Positions 53,038 through 63,528 of a DNA stretch of 64,000 bases are shown here, piece by piece (position 1 is the first letter of the stretch; every line of letters starts with the position of its first letter). The DNA is taken from NCBI RefSeq assembly GCF_016411865.1, contig NZ_JAEKJA010000007.1:186001-250000 (forward strand), given 5' to 3'. The notes under the pieces are model-generated. The model had not been told where the DNA came from. It ran no database searches and saw only the letters and a program-made list of their open reading frames with translations. Both the position numbers and the translations under genes were made by a program. The DNA is from Acuticoccus mangrovi (GTDB lineage: Bacteria; Pseudomonadota; Alphaproteobacteria; Rhizobiales; Amorphaceae).

Positions 53038-54231
53038 TCAGCCCTTGACCGCCGCGACGATCTTCTGCGCGGCGTCGTCGAGATCGTCGGCGGAGGTGAT
53101 GTCGAGGCCGGACTGGTCGAGGATCGCCTTGCCCTGCTCGACGTTGGTGCCCTCGAGGCGGACCACCAGCGGTACCTGGAGGCCGACTTCCTTCACCGCG
53201 GCGACCACGCCCTCGGCGATCACGTCGCAGCGCATGATGCCGCCGAAGATGTTGACGAGGATGCCCTTCACGTTCGGGTCGGCGGTGATGATCTTGAACG
53301 CCGCCGTCACCTTCTCCTTGGAGGCGCCGCCGCCGACGTCGAGGAAGTTGGCGGGCTCGGCGCCGTAGAGCTTGATGATGTCCATGGTGGCCATGGCGAG
53401 ACCGGCGCCGTTCACCATGCAGCCGATGTTGCCGTCGAGCGCCACGTAGGCGAGGTCGTACTTCGACGCCTCGATCTCCTTGGAGTCCTCCTCGGTGAGG
53501 TCGCGCAGCTCCATCACGTCGGGGTGGCGGAAGAGGGCGTTGCCGTCGAACGACACCTTGGCGTCGAGCACGCGCAGGTGGCCGTTCTCCATCACGATGA
53601 GGGGGTTCACCTCGAGGAGGCTCATGTCCTTCTCGGTGAACGCCTGGTAGAGCTGGCGGGCGAGCGTCGGCATCTCGCCGGCGGCCGGCTCCTCGAGGCC
53701 GAGCGCCGCGACGAGCTTGGCGGCGTCGGCGTCGGTCACCCCGGCGGTCGGATCGATCGGCACGGTGATGATCTTCTCCGGCGTCTCCTCGGCGACCGCC
53801 TCGATGTCCATGCCGCCCTCGGTGGAGGCGACGAAGGCGACCTCGCCGACGGTGCGGTCGACGAGCAGCGACAAGTAGAGCTCGCGGGAGATGTCGGCGC
53901 CGTCCTCGATGTAGAGACGGTTCACCTGCTTGCCGGCGGGGCCGGTCTGCTTGGTGACGAGGGTGTTGCCGAGCATCTCCTTGGCGTTCGCCACCACCTC
54001 GTCGATGGTCTTCGCCAGGCGCACGCCGCCCTTGGCGTCGGGGCCGAGCTCCTTGAACTTGCCCTTGCCGCGGCCGCCGGCGTGGATCTGGCTCTTCACC
54101 ACGTAGAGCGGGCCGGGCAGCGACTTCGCCGCCGCTTCGGCCTCGCCGGCCGAGGTGATGGCGACGCCCTGCGCGACGGGGGCACCGAAGCCCTTCAAAA
54201 GCTCTTTCGCCTGATGCTCGTGGATGTTCAT
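53038..54231 (-). CDS. sucC: Succinyl-CoA synthetase beta subunit (ADP-forming)
   Basis: A 397-residue ATP-grasp subunit. N-terminal [19 protein letters not shown], nucleotide site [41 protein letters not shown] and the C-terminal [16 protein letters not shown] with [10 protein letters not shown]. The start at 54231 is fixed by the family N-terminus; a 14-residue-longer reading is rejected. It lies 16 bases after a small secreted-protein gene that follows mdh. Confidence 0.97.
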   Translation of the reverse strand: MNIHEHQAKELLKGFGAPVAQGVAITSAGEAEAAAKSLPGPLYVVKSQIHAGGRGKGKFKELGPDAKGGVRLAKTIDEVVANAKEMLGNTLVTKQTGPAGKQVNRLYIEDGADISRELYLSLLVDRTVGEVAFVASTEGGMDIEAVAEETPEKIITVPIDPTAGVTDADAAKLVAALGLEEPAAGEMPTLARQLYQAFTEKDMSLLEVNPLIVMENGHLRVLDAKVSFDGNALFRHPDVMELRDLTEEDSKEIEASKYDLAYVALDGNIGCMVNGAGLAMATMDIIKLYGAEPANFLDVGGGASKEKVTAAFKIITADPNVKGILVNIFGGIMRCDVIAEGVVAAVKEVGLQVPLVVRLEGTNVEQGKAILDQSGLDITSADDLDDAAQKIVAAVKG

Positions 54232-54247
54232 GGGGTGCTCCGGTGGG

Positions 54248-55724
<1,477 letters not shown>

Positions 55725-55746
55725 TCAAGCTGCATTCGCGGGTTGG

Positions 55747-56856
55747 TCATGTGAGTGGCGAGGATTCCGCGTCGTGGAGGTAGGCCGAAGAGCGCATCTC
55801 ATGCAGGCGCGAAGCTGTGCGGGCGAAGGCGAACGCCTCGTTCGCCGCACCCCCGTCGCCCGGGTCGAACAGATCGTCGGGTTCTCCCGCCGCCGTCACC
55901 ACGAGGCGAACCCGTTGATCGTAAAGGACATCGATGAGGAGAATGAAGCGTCGCGTGGTCTCGCGCCGCGCCGGCGACAGCACCGGGATGTCCGACAGGA
56001 AGACGGTGTGGAAGCGGTGGGCGAGGGCGAGATAGTCGTTCGCCCCGAGCGCGGCCTCGCAGAGCTCGGCGAAGGTGAAGCGGGCGAGGCCGCCGGCGGC
56101 GCGGGGCACGCTCAACATGCGCGAAGCAACCTTGACGGTATCCGGCCCGTCCTCGCGGCCGCCGAGGATCTCGTCCCACAGCCGGTCGAAGCCGGCGTCG
56201 CCGGGGGCGAACCACACGCGGCGGCCTTCGAGCTGGTCGAGGCGGTAGTCGGTCGCCGAATCGAGCCGCACCACGTCGACGTTCTCGACGAGAAGTCGGA
56301 TGAACGGCACGAAGAGCTGCCGGTTGAGCCCGTTCGCGTAGAGGTCGTTGGGCGCCACGTTGGAGGTGGCGACGAGCGTCACGCCGCGCTCGAAGATGCG
56401 GGTGAAGAGGCGCGACAGGATCATCGCGTCAGCGATGTCGATGACGGCGAACTCGTCGAAGCAGAGGACGCGGGCCTCGCGGGCGATGAGGTCGGCGGCC
56501 TCCTCGACCGGCTCGGCGGCGTGCTCGGCGCGCAGCCGGGCGATGCGGTCGTGCACGTCGGACATGAAGTCGTTGAAGTGGACGCGGCGCTTGGAGCGCA
56601 GCGGGACGGTCTCGTAGAAGAGGTCCATCAGCATCGTCTTGCCGCGGCCCACCTCGCCCCAGACATAGAGGCCCTTCACCGCGCGCGGCTTGCCGAAGCG
56701 CTTGCGCACGAAGCGGCTGAGGCGGCCCTCCGCGGGCTCGGCGAGGTCGGCGAGCACCCCGTCGAGGGCGCGGGCGACCGACACCTGCCCGGCATCGCGG
56801 GTGACCTCGCCGGCGGCGACGAGGCTGTCATATTTCTGCGTGACGGCCTCCGTCAT
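55747..56856 (-). CDS. zapE: Cell division protein ZapE (AFG1-like ATPase)
   Basis: A 369-residue AAA-type ATPase. The Walker A motif is [15 protein letters not shown], followed by [12 protein letters not shown] and Walker [17 protein letters not shown]. The [19 protein letters not shown] sensor block and C-terminal [19 protein letters not shown] are typical of ZapE/AFG1. In E. coli ZapE acts at the Z ring under stress. The neighbouring mdh is a common arrangement in alphaproteobacteria. The 240 bases upstream, shared with the enoyl-CoA hydratase, hold the divergent promoters. Confidence 0.92.
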   Translation of the reverse strand: MTEAVTQKYDSLVAAGEVTRDAGQVSVARALDGVLADLAEPAEGRLSRFVRKRFGKPRAVKGLYVWGEVGRGKTMLMDLFYETVPLRSKRRVHFNDFMSDVHDRIARLRAEHAAEPVEEAADLIAREARVLCFDEFAVIDIADAMILSRLFTRIFERGVTLVATSNVAPNDLYANGLNRQLFVPFIRLLVENVDVVRLDSATDYRLDQLEGRRVWFAPGDAGFDRLWDEILGGREDGPDTVKVASRMLSVPRAAGGLARFTFAELCEAALGANDYLALAHRFHTVFLSDIPVLSPARRETTRRFILLIDVLYDQRVRLVVTAAGEPDDLFDPGDGGAANEAFAFARTASRLHEMRSSAYLHDAESSPLT

Positions 56857-57096
56857 CGCGCCGCCGCCTGACCGGCGTTCGCAGGCGCGGCATCGCCGTG
56901 TCGCCGCGGCAAGGCAGGAAACGGCACGCTGACGGGCATATGGGGGGCACCGGATCGGGTCACGAGAGGATCCGATACCGCGGGTGCGAAGCGTTGTCAC
57001 GCCGTCAGCGCCGGAGGAGGGGGCCGGGGCGCCATGCCGGCGACTTCCCTCGGCCGCCCGCAGCGACTAACAGAAGTGCGTCAGAAGGAGGCGGCG

Positions 57097-57870
57097 ATGG
57101 ACTACGAGATGATCCTGACCGAGCGCGACGGTGCCGTGGGCATCGTGACGCTGAACCGGCCCAAGGCGCTGAACGCGCTGAGCACGCCGCTCGTCGACGA
57201 GGTGGTCGACGCGCTGCGCGCCTTCGACGCCGACCCCGGCATCGGCTGCATGGTGCTGACGGGCTCGGAGCGCGCCTTCGCCGCCGGCGCCGACATCAAG
57301 GAGATGAAGGACCTCAGCTTCGCCGATGCCTTCGGCGGCGACTTCATCTCCTCCTGGGACCGTATCGCCACGATGCGCAAGCCGGTGATCGCCGCGGTGG
57401 CGGGCTTCGCCCTCGGCGGCGGCTGCGAGGTGGCGATGATGTGCGACCTCATCATCGCCGCCGATACCGCGAAGTTCGGTCAGCCCGAGATCAATCTCGG
57501 CGTCATGCCGGGCGCCGGCGGCACCCAGCGCCTCACCCGCGCCGTCGGCAAGGCGAAGGCGATGGACCTCATCTTGACCGGCCGCATGATGGAGGCGGAG
57601 GAGGCCGAGCGCTGCGGCCTCGTCGCCCGGATCGTGCCCGCCGACCGCCTCCTCGAGGAGGCGAAGACCTTGGCGGCGACCATCGCGCGCCACTCCCTGC
57701 CGTCGCTGATGGCGGCGAAGGAGAGCGTCAACCGTGCCTACGAGACGACGCTGTCGGAGGGGGTTCACTTCGAGCGGCGCCTGTTCCATGCCCTGTTCGC
57801 CACCCATGACCAGAAAGAGGGCATGGCGGCGTTCGCGGAGAAGCGCAGCCCGGAGTTTCAGAACCGCTAA
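57097..57870 (+). CDS. Enoyl-CoA hydratase
   Basis: A 257-residue crotonase-fold protein. Oxyanion-hole motifs [11 protein letters not shown] (near residue 63) and [13 protein letters not shown] (near residue 107) are intact, and the catalytic Glu pair is present in GGGCE and [13 protein letters not shown] region ([10 protein letters not shown]). The C-terminal [15 protein letters not shown] is typical. It should hydrate short-chain enoyl-CoA in beta-oxidation. GGAGG precedes the ATG by 8 bases. The rpsT gene follows after 81 bases. Confidence 0.93.
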   Translation: MDYEMILTERDGAVGIVTLNRPKALNALSTPLVDEVVDALRAFDADPGIGCMVLTGSERAFAAGADIKEMKDLSFADAFGGDFISSWDRIATMRKPVIAAVAGFALGGGCEVAMMCDLIIAADTAKFGQPEINLGVMPGAGGTQRLTRAVGKAKAMDLILTGRMMEAEEAERCGLVARIVPADRLLEEAKTLAATIARHSLPSLMAAKESVNRAYETTLSEGVHFERRLFHALFATHDQKEGMAAFAEKRSPEFQNR

Positions 57871-57951
57871 GACTTGACCAGGCGCCTCTTGTCCGCTAGG
57901 CGCGCCTGTCTAGATTCGGATGGGCCGCTGTCGGCCCCAACGGAAGAGTTC

Positions 57952-58215
57952 ATGGCAAACACCAAGTCCGCCCAGAAGATGGTCCGCAAGCTGAAGAAGC
58001 GGACCGACATCAACACGGCGCGCCGCTCGCGCATGCGCACCTTCATCCGCAAGGTCGAGGAGGCGATCACCTCCGGCGACGCCACGGCCGCGCGCGACGC
58101 GCTGAAGGTGGCGCAGCCCGAGATCATGCGTGCCGCGTCGAAGGGCATCATTCACAAGAACACCGCCTCGCGGAAGGTCTCCCGCCTCGCGAGCCGCGTG
58201 AAGGCGATCGCCTGA
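57952..58215 (+). CDS. rpsT: 30S ribosomal protein S20
   Basis: An 87-residue basic helical ribosomal protein with the invariant opening [13 protein letters not shown] and the C-terminal [18 protein letters not shown]. The start at 57952 is set by this N-terminus, rejecting 26 upstream in-frame codons. Its position upstream of dnaA is common in alphaproteobacteria. An intrinsic terminator follows at 58294. Confidence 0.97.
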   Translation: MANTKSAQKMVRKLKKRTDINTARRSRMRTFIRKVEEAITSGDATAARDALKVAQPEIMRAASKGIIHKNTASRKVSRLASRVKAIA

Positions 58216-58293
58216 GGCGATCGGCGGCCGATTCGCGCTGAGGCCACCTGCGGCCCCGCGATCGGCATCCCGACCGAAGAACGAGCCAGCCGT

Positions 58294-58322
58294 GCCGCGC
58301 CGACAGCGCGAGCGCGGCTTTT
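58294..58322 (+). terminator. Intrinsic terminator of rpsT
   Basis: GCCGCGC pairs with GCGCGGC over an 11-base loop, followed by TTTT, 78 bases after the rpsT stop. Confidence 0.7.
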
Positions 58323-58339
58323 GGCGTCGGCACGACCAC

Positions 58340-59000
58340 CATCGACCGCTTAACAATGCTTCATGAATCTTTCGCCGAGTTCATTTGACCCTCGGCCTGG
58401 CAGCGCCTCTGATGGGCCTGCGCTAGGAGCGGGCGGCTGCCTCAAATCGGTGAGGATCAAAAGCCGCAAATGGGAGTTTTCCACGCTCTCCTTTCTCTGT
58501 GACACGACGCTGATGAGGACGTCGTGAGAATTCAAAAGGTTGCGGTTTTCGACAGAATTTTCTTACAAAAATGATTTATATTTCCGGGGGTTAGTTTGAA
58601 AACAGCTTGTTAGCCGGCTCGCTCGCGTCTTAAGGAAATGTCAACCTTTGCCGGCGCAAAAATTAAATTCCCTGCGCCCTCCTTTTCCTGCCCCTGTGCG
58701 AACCCTCTAAATTGCTTGGGTTTTTTCTTCACCTGCCGTCTAAAACGTCACGGAAATGGCGGCGTTTCGGGCAGACTCTCGGAAACTCGCACGCCGTTCG
58801 CTCTTGCCCAACGCCGCGCCGCATGGTTCTTAAGGGACACCAGCGGGCGGGAAGGTTACCCGTTGGGAATAAAGTCTCGGCGGCAATGCAATGCCGAGTG
58901 AATGCGTCGAAGAGGGCCGATTCATGACTCACCATGCTGACATTCGCTGTGTTCCGAAGTTTGGCATGCCCGTCATGAAGCCCCTTTAGCTTCCCAAACG
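58340..59000. other. AT-rich gene-free region upstream of dnaA (candidate origin region)
   Basis: No convincing gene is present in this stretch. Short open frames near 58640-58930 lack ribosome sites and family features. Base composition drops well below the rest of the window between about 58480 and 58720, with T-rich and A-rich runs. A DnaA-box-like TTTTCCACG occurs near 58478. A near-consensus CtrA site, TTAA-N7-TCAA, lies at 58630-58644. Position (rpsT to dnaA) and composition are compatible with oriC, but DnaA boxes are few and many Rhizobiales have oriC elsewhere, near hemE. Confidence 0.35.
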
Positions 59001-59006
59001 CCGATC

Positions 59007-59027
59007 GTCGTCCACCGGACGACTTTT
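59007..59027 (+). terminator. Orphan intrinsic terminator upstream of the rhodanese gene
   Basis: GTCGTCC pairs with GGACGAC over a 3-base loop, followed by TTTT. No annotated plus-strand gene ends nearby (rpsT has its own terminator), so it points to a transcript made from the region 58330-59027. Confidence 0.65.
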
Positions 59028-59083
59028 GAAAAACGATCTAGGCTTAGCGGATGCTCAGGCATCTGCACAGGGATGCTTTGCCA

Positions 59084-59512
59084 ATGACACAGAACACCGA
59101 TCCAATCCCGGAGATGACACCCGACGAGACCTTCGAGGCGCTGGAGGCTGACGCCAACGCCGTTCTCGTCGATGTGCGGACACGGGCGGAGTGGTCCTAT
59201 GTCGGGATCGTCGATCTCGGCGCTCTCGGGCGGGACCCTGTTCTGATCGAATGGCAGACCTTCCCGACCATGGAAGTCGCCTACGATTTCGGGCCGGCGC
59301 TGGAAGGCGCTTGCCCGGACAAGTCGGCCGCTCTCTACTTCCTCTGCCGCAGCGGGGCGCGAAGCCTTGCCGCAGCGAAGTTGGCGAGCGCGCTCGGCTA
59401 TAGACGGTGCGTCAACGTGAAGGACGGATTTGAAGGTCCGCCTGACGCCGAGGGGCACCGGGGAACTGTGGCGGGTTGGAAGGCCAGCGGCCTTCCCTGG
59501 CGCCAATCCTAG
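59084..59512 (+). CDS. Rhodanese-like domain protein
   Basis: A 142-residue single-domain rhodanese. VLVDVRTRAEWSYVG is the CH2A-type motif and the catalytic Cys88 sits in LCRSGARS, a six-residue active-site loop as in sulfurtransferases. It may transfer sulfane sulfur; the acceptor is unknown. The ATG at 59084 is preferred to one 33 bases upstream because the family starts close to MTP-type helices; the upstream reading has no better ribosome site. It lies 124 bases before dnaA on the same strand. Confidence 0.85.
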   Translation: MTQNTDPIPEMTPDETFEALEADANAVLVDVRTRAEWSYVGIVDLGALGRDPVLIEWQTFPTMEVAYDFGPALEGACPDKSAALYFLCRSGARSLAAAKLASALGYRRCVNVKDGFEGPPDAEGHRGTVAGWKASGLPWRQS

Positions 59513-59635
59513 CGACCCAAGACCGCGTTTCAAAGTTGTGGACTTCCGTCGGCGCACCCGGGCGCCGAGCGGGGAAGGTGCGTCCACGTCCGGGTGTTCG
59601 GGCTTAGCACAGGGGAATTGAGGAGATTGCGGACG

Positions 59636-61102
59636 ATGGGACCGATGGAATCCCCCACGACCAATACCAACGATGAGGATAAAGATATGGGCCGTGCCCA
59701 CTGGGCGCGCATCCAAGCCGAATTGCGCGCGGCCCATGGTGAAGACATCTATGCGTCCTGGTTTGAGCGCATCGAATTTGAGAGCGTGACCGGCGACGTG
59801 GTGGAGCTCTCCACGCCGACGCCGTTCATCCGTCACTGGACGCAGACCCAGTACGGCACGGAGATCCTGCAGCGTTGGCGCAGTGTCGATCCGGCGACCA
59901 GCGAGCTGCGCTTCAAGGTGCGCTCGCCGCTGCGGCCGCGCTCGGTGCCGCGGGCGACGGCGCCCAACCGGGTCGGTGCGCCATCCCAGCCCTCGCCCGC
60001 CGTCCGCCGTGCGGTCGAGACGCCGGCCGCGCCGGTGAACCAGGCCGGCGGTCTCGAAGGCTCGCCCCTCGAGCCGCGCTACACCTTCGATACCCTCGTC
60101 GAAGGCGCGGCCAACGCCTTTGCCGTCGCGGCGGCCAAGAAGGTCGCTTTTTCCCAGCCCGGCGAGCGGATCGCCTACAATCCCCTGTTCGTATCCGCCC
60201 CCGTCGGCCTCGGTAAGACGCACCTGCTGCAGGCGATTGCCTCCGCGGCCGGTCTCGCCAACCCCGCGCGGCGCGTGCTCTATCTCACCGCCGAGCACTT
60301 CATGTACCGCTTCCTGTCGGCGATCCGGAACAAGACCACCATCTCGTTCAAGGACATCCTGCGCGACATCGACATTCTCCTCATCGATGACATGCAGTTT
60401 CTCAACGGGGCGAAGGTGCACGAAGAGTTTGGCCACACGCTGACGACGCTGGTGGACTCCCAGCGCCAGGTGGTCATCGCGGCCGACCGCGCACCGGCCG
60501 ATCTCGACGGTCTCGAGCCGCGCGTGCGCTCCCGCCTCGGCGGTGGCCTCCTCGTGGAGCTCGAGACGCCGGACTACGTCATGCGCAAGGCGATCCTGGA
60601 GCAGCGCATCGCCGCCCAGCGCGAGAGCTTCGAGAATCTCGTCTTTCCGGCCGAGGTCATCGACTTCGTCGCACGCTCCATCACCACCAACGGGCGCGAC
60701 CTCGAAGGCGCGGTGAACCGGCTCGTCGCCCACAATCAGCTCACCGGCACCGCGATCGACCTCAAGATGGCAGAAACCGCGCTTCGTGACCTGTTGCGTG
60801 CCCGCGAGACGCGCCGGCCGAAGATCGAGGACATCCAGCGGGTCACGTCGCAGCACTTCGGCGTCTCGCGACAGGATCTCGTGTCGGCGCGCCGCACGCG
60901 CATCATCGTCCGCCCGCGACAGATCGCCATGTACCTGTCCAAGACGTTGACGCCGCGCTCGCTGCCGGAGATTGGTCGTCGCTTCGGCAACCGTGACCAC
61001 ACCACGGTGCTGCACGCGGTGCGCAAGGTGGAGGAGATGATCGACCGCGACCCACAGGTCGCCGAGGACATCGAGACCTTGAAGCGTCTCCTCGACCAAT
61101 AA
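59636..61102 (+). CDS. dnaA: Chromosomal replication initiator protein DnaA
   Basis: A 488-residue AAA+ initiator. Domain I spans about residues 18-90, followed by a Pro/Ala linker to about 150. The ATPase domain has NPLFVSAPVGLGKTHLL: the first Gly of the usual G-G-x-G-L-G-K-T P-loop is Ala, which I recall from other Rhizobiales DnaA. Walker B is LLIDDMQFL, with sensor/arginine regions AADRAPADLDGLEPRVRSRLGGG. Domain IV carries the DNA-binding helices RPRQIAMYLSKTLTPRSLPEIGRRFGNRDHTTVLHAV. The ATG at 59636 has AGGAG about 11 bases upstream; a GTG 42 bases earlier is possible. The terminator at 61194 separates it from dnaN. Confidence 0.96.
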   Translation: MGPMESPTTNTNDEDKDMGRAHWARIQAELRAAHGEDIYASWFERIEFESVTGDVVELSTPTPFIRHWTQTQYGTEILQRWRSVDPATSELRFKVRSPLRPRSVPRATAPNRVGAPSQPSPAVRRAVETPAAPVNQAGGLEGSPLEPRYTFDTLVEGAANAFAVAAAKKVAFSQPGERIAYNPLFVSAPVGLGKTHLLQAIASAAGLANPARRVLYLTAEHFMYRFLSAIRNKTTISFKDILRDIDILLIDDMQFLNGAKVHEEFGHTLTTLVDSQRQVVIAADRAPADLDGLEPRVRSRLGGGLLVELETPDYVMRKAILEQRIAAQRESFENLVFPAEVIDFVARSITTNGRDLEGAVNRLVAHNQLTGTAIDLKMAETALRDLLRARETRRPKIEDIQRVTSQHFGVSRQDLVSARRTRIIVRPRQIAMYLSKTLTPRSLPEIGRRFGNRDHTTVLHAVRKVEEMIDRDPQVAEDIETLKRLLDQ

Positions 61103-61193
61103 CCGCCGACACCTCGGCGCCCCAAGGTTGCGGTGGGGCCGCTTGCGGGAAGGCGAGTGGTTAACAGGCACACCGAACGGCATCCGAACGAAG

Positions 61194-61220
61194 GGCCGGG
61201 CCTTGCACGCCCGGCCTTTT
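61194..61220 (+). terminator. Intrinsic terminator between dnaA and dnaN
   Basis: GGCCGGGC pairs with GCCCGGCC over a 7-base loop, followed by TTTT, 91 bases after the dnaA stop. dnaN should therefore have its own promoter in 61221-61278, or be read through at a low level. Confidence 0.8.
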
Positions 61221-61278
61221 CGGGTTCAACGTAACCTCCCTGCGGGAGGTCACCCGCGCAGTTTCCGACGGACTTGTT

Positions 61279-62397
61279 ATGCGTGCGACCCTCGAACGGG
61301 CTCATCTGTTGAAGCCCCTCAGCCATGTCCAGCGCGTGGTTGAGCGGCGCAACACGATCCCGATCCTCTCCAACGTGCTGATCCGTGCCGACGGCGCGCA
61401 GATCACGCTGAAGGCGACGGACCTCGATCTCGAGATCGTGGAGACCGTGGAGGCCGGCGTGGAGCAGCCCGGTACCATCACCGTGCCTGCCCACATGCTG
61501 CACGACATCGTGCGCAAGATCCCCGAGGGCGCCCGCATCGCGCTCGAGACGAACGCCGACGGCTCCACCATGACGCTGTCGGCCGGCCGCTCGCGCTTCT
61601 CGCTGCAGATGCTGCCGGAGAGCGACTATCCGGACATCACCGCCGGCGAGTTCTCCCATCGCTTCCAGCTCGCCGCTCACGACCTCAAATGGTTGATCGA
61701 TCGCACCCAGTTCGCGATCTCCACCGAAGAGACGCGCTACTATCTGAACGGCATCTATTTCCACACGGTGATGGCGGACGGCCAGCTGATGTTTCGCGCC
61801 GTCGCCACCGACGGCCACCGCTTGGCGCAGGCGCAGATCGAGGCGCCGGACGGCTCGGGCGGAATGCCGGGCATCATCGTGCCGCGCAAGACGGTGGGCG
61901 AGCTCCAGCGTCTCCTCGACGATCCGGACGAGATGCTGACGGTGGAGCTCTCCGACACCAAGATCCGCGTCAGCTTCGCCAACGTGGTGCTCACCTCCAA
62001 GCTGATTGACGGCACCTTCCCCGACTACGACCGCGTGATCCCGAAGAACAACGACAAGATCATGCAGGTGGACCGGCTCGACTTCGCCTCGGCGGTGGAC
62101 CGGGTGTCGACGGTGTCGTCGGAGCGCGGCCGGGCGGTGAAGCTGTCGCTCGCCGACGGGGCGCTGACGCTGTCGGTGATCAACCCGGATTCGGGCACCG
62201 CCACGGACGAGCTGGTGGTCGACTTCGACGACGACCCGCTCGATATCGGCTTCAACTCCAAATATCTGCTCGACATCACCAGCCAGCTCTCGACCGAGAA
62301 CGCGACCTTCGCGCTGGCGGACCCGGGCTCGCCGACGCTGATCCACGACGGCGACGCCTCGAAGACGCTCTACGTGCTGATGCCGATGCGCGTCTGA
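61279..62397 (+). CDS. dnaN: DNA polymerase III beta subunit (sliding clamp)
   Basis: A 372-residue clamp subunit made of three similar domains. It opens MRATLERAHLLKPLSHVQRVVERRNTIPILSNVLI and includes LKATDLDLEIVE, ISTEETRYYLNGIYFH, GTFPDYDRVIP and the C-terminal TLYVLMPMR-type ending, here LYVLMPMRV. Dimers encircle DNA and tether polymerase III. recF starts 4 bases later. Confidence 0.97.
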   Translation: MRATLERAHLLKPLSHVQRVVERRNTIPILSNVLIRADGAQITLKATDLDLEIVETVEAGVEQPGTITVPAHMLHDIVRKIPEGARIALETNADGSTMTLSAGRSRFSLQMLPESDYPDITAGEFSHRFQLAAHDLKWLIDRTQFAISTEETRYYLNGIYFHTVMADGQLMFRAVATDGHRLAQAQIEAPDGSGGMPGIIVPRKTVGELQRLLDDPDEMLTVELSDTKIRVSFANVVLTSKLIDGTFPDYDRVIPKNNDKIMQVDRLDFASAVDRVSTVSSERGRAVKLSLADGALTLSVINPDSGTATDELVVDFDDDPLDIGFNSKYLLDITSQLSTENATFALADPGSPTLIHDGDASKTLYVLMPMRV

Positions 62398-62401
62398 TCC
62401 G

Positions 62402-63523
62402 TTGCGGATAACGGAGGCGCCGCGCGCCGTCCGCTTGACGCGGCTGGCGCTCACCAACTTCCGCAACTATACCGCCGCCCGCTTCGAGGCGAGCGCCGCC
62501 CACGTGGTGTTCACCGGCCCCAACGGGGCGGGCAAGACCAACATCCTGGAGGCGATCTCGCTGCTCTCGCCGGGGCGGGGGCTGCGCCGCGCGACCTATG
62601 CGGAGATGGCGCGGCAGGAGACGATCGAGGGGTTCGCCGTCCACGCCCGCATTTTGAGGGAGGGCGACGACGAGCCGACCGGCGTCGGGATCGGGCTCGC
62701 CCACGGTGCCTCGAGCCGCCAGGTGCGCATCGGCGGCGAGGACGCCCGGCCCGACGATCTCTCCCGCCTGGTGCGCGTCCTCTGGCTGACGCCGGCGATG
62801 GACGGGCTCTTCACCGGCGGCACCGCCGACCGCCGGCGCTTCCTCGACCGTCTGTCGCTCGCCCTCTTCAGCCATCACGGCCGCCACGCCAACGCCTACG
62901 AGCGGGCGATGCGCCAGCGCAACCGCATGTTCGAGGACGGCGCGCGCGACCCGGCCTGGTTCGATGCGGTGGAGAAGGAGATGGCCGACCACGGCGCCGC
63001 CCTCGCCATGGCGCGGCTGGAGCTGGTGTTGAAGCTCAACGCCGCGCAGGCGGTACGGGCGGCCGAAGGAGGCGACTTCCCGCAGGCCCTCCTCTCGATC
63101 GTCGGCGACGAGGGGGATGCGGAGGCGGCGGCGTTCGCTCGCCGGCTGCGGGAGAATCGCGAGCGCGACCGGGCCGCCGGACGGGCGCTGTCCGGCCCCC
63201 ATCGCGCCGACCTCAAGGTGATGCACGTGGAGAAGGCGATGCCGGCCGGCCTCGCCTCGACCGGCGAGCAGAAGGCGCTGTTGATCGGCATCGTGCTCGG
63301 CCACGCGGCGCTGGTGGGGCGGGTGACGGGCGAGGCGCCGCTTCTGCTCCTCGACGAGGTGGCGGCGCACCTCGATCCGGGCCGCCGGGCGGCGCTCTAC
63401 GACACGCTCGACGCCCTCGGCACCCAGACCTTCATGACCGGCACGGACGACAGCCTGTTCACCGCCCTCGGCGACCGCGCCGATCGCTTCCACGTGGCCG
63501 AGGGAACGATCGTGCCGGCCTGA
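62402..63523 (+). CDS. recF: DNA replication and repair protein RecF
   Basis: A 373-residue SMC-like ATPase that loads RecA at gaps. LALTNFRNYTAARFE leads into Walker A FTGPNGAGKTNILEAI; RGLRRATYAEM, the GRRRFLDR-type DRRRFLDRLSL block, STGEQKALLIGIVLGHA (signature) and LLLLDEVAAHLD (Walker B) follow. The start is a TTG 4 bases after dnaN, giving a short N-terminal extension before the conserved RLTRLALTNF; a later start would also fit. It is followed by a convergent gene rather than gyrB. Confidence 0.94.
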   Translation: MRITEAPRAVRLTRLALTNFRNYTAARFEASAAHVVFTGPNGAGKTNILEAISLLSPGRGLRRATYAEMARQETIEGFAVHARILREGDDEPTGVGIGLAHGASSRQVRIGGEDARPDDLSRLVRVLWLTPAMDGLFTGGTADRRRFLDRLSLALFSHHGRHANAYERAMRQRNRMFEDGARDPAWFDAVEKEMADHGAALAMARLELVLKLNAAQAVRAAEGGDFPQALLSIVGDEGDAEAAAFARRLRENRERDRAAGRALSGPHRADLKVMHVEKAMPAGLASTGEQKALLIGIVLGHAALVGRVTGEAPLLLLDEVAAHLDPGRRAALYDTLDALGTQTFMTGTDDSLFTALGDRADRFHVAEGTIVPA

Positions 63524-63528
63524 GGCCG

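Noticed and set aside
58640-58935. Small protein-coding genes upstream of the rhodanese gene
   Set aside because: Several overlapping short frames exist on both strands with no ribosome site, no coding bias and no family motif.
59594-59635. Upstream GTG start for DnaA
   Set aside because: It adds 14 residues that do not resemble a DnaA N-terminus and lacks a ribosome site as good as the AGGAG before 59636.
60190-60230. Defective P-loop in DnaA (Ala for the first Gly)
   Set aside because: The same Ala is, from memory, normal in Rhizobiales DnaA (H-A-S-V-G-L-G-K-T), so it is a lineage marker rather than a defect.
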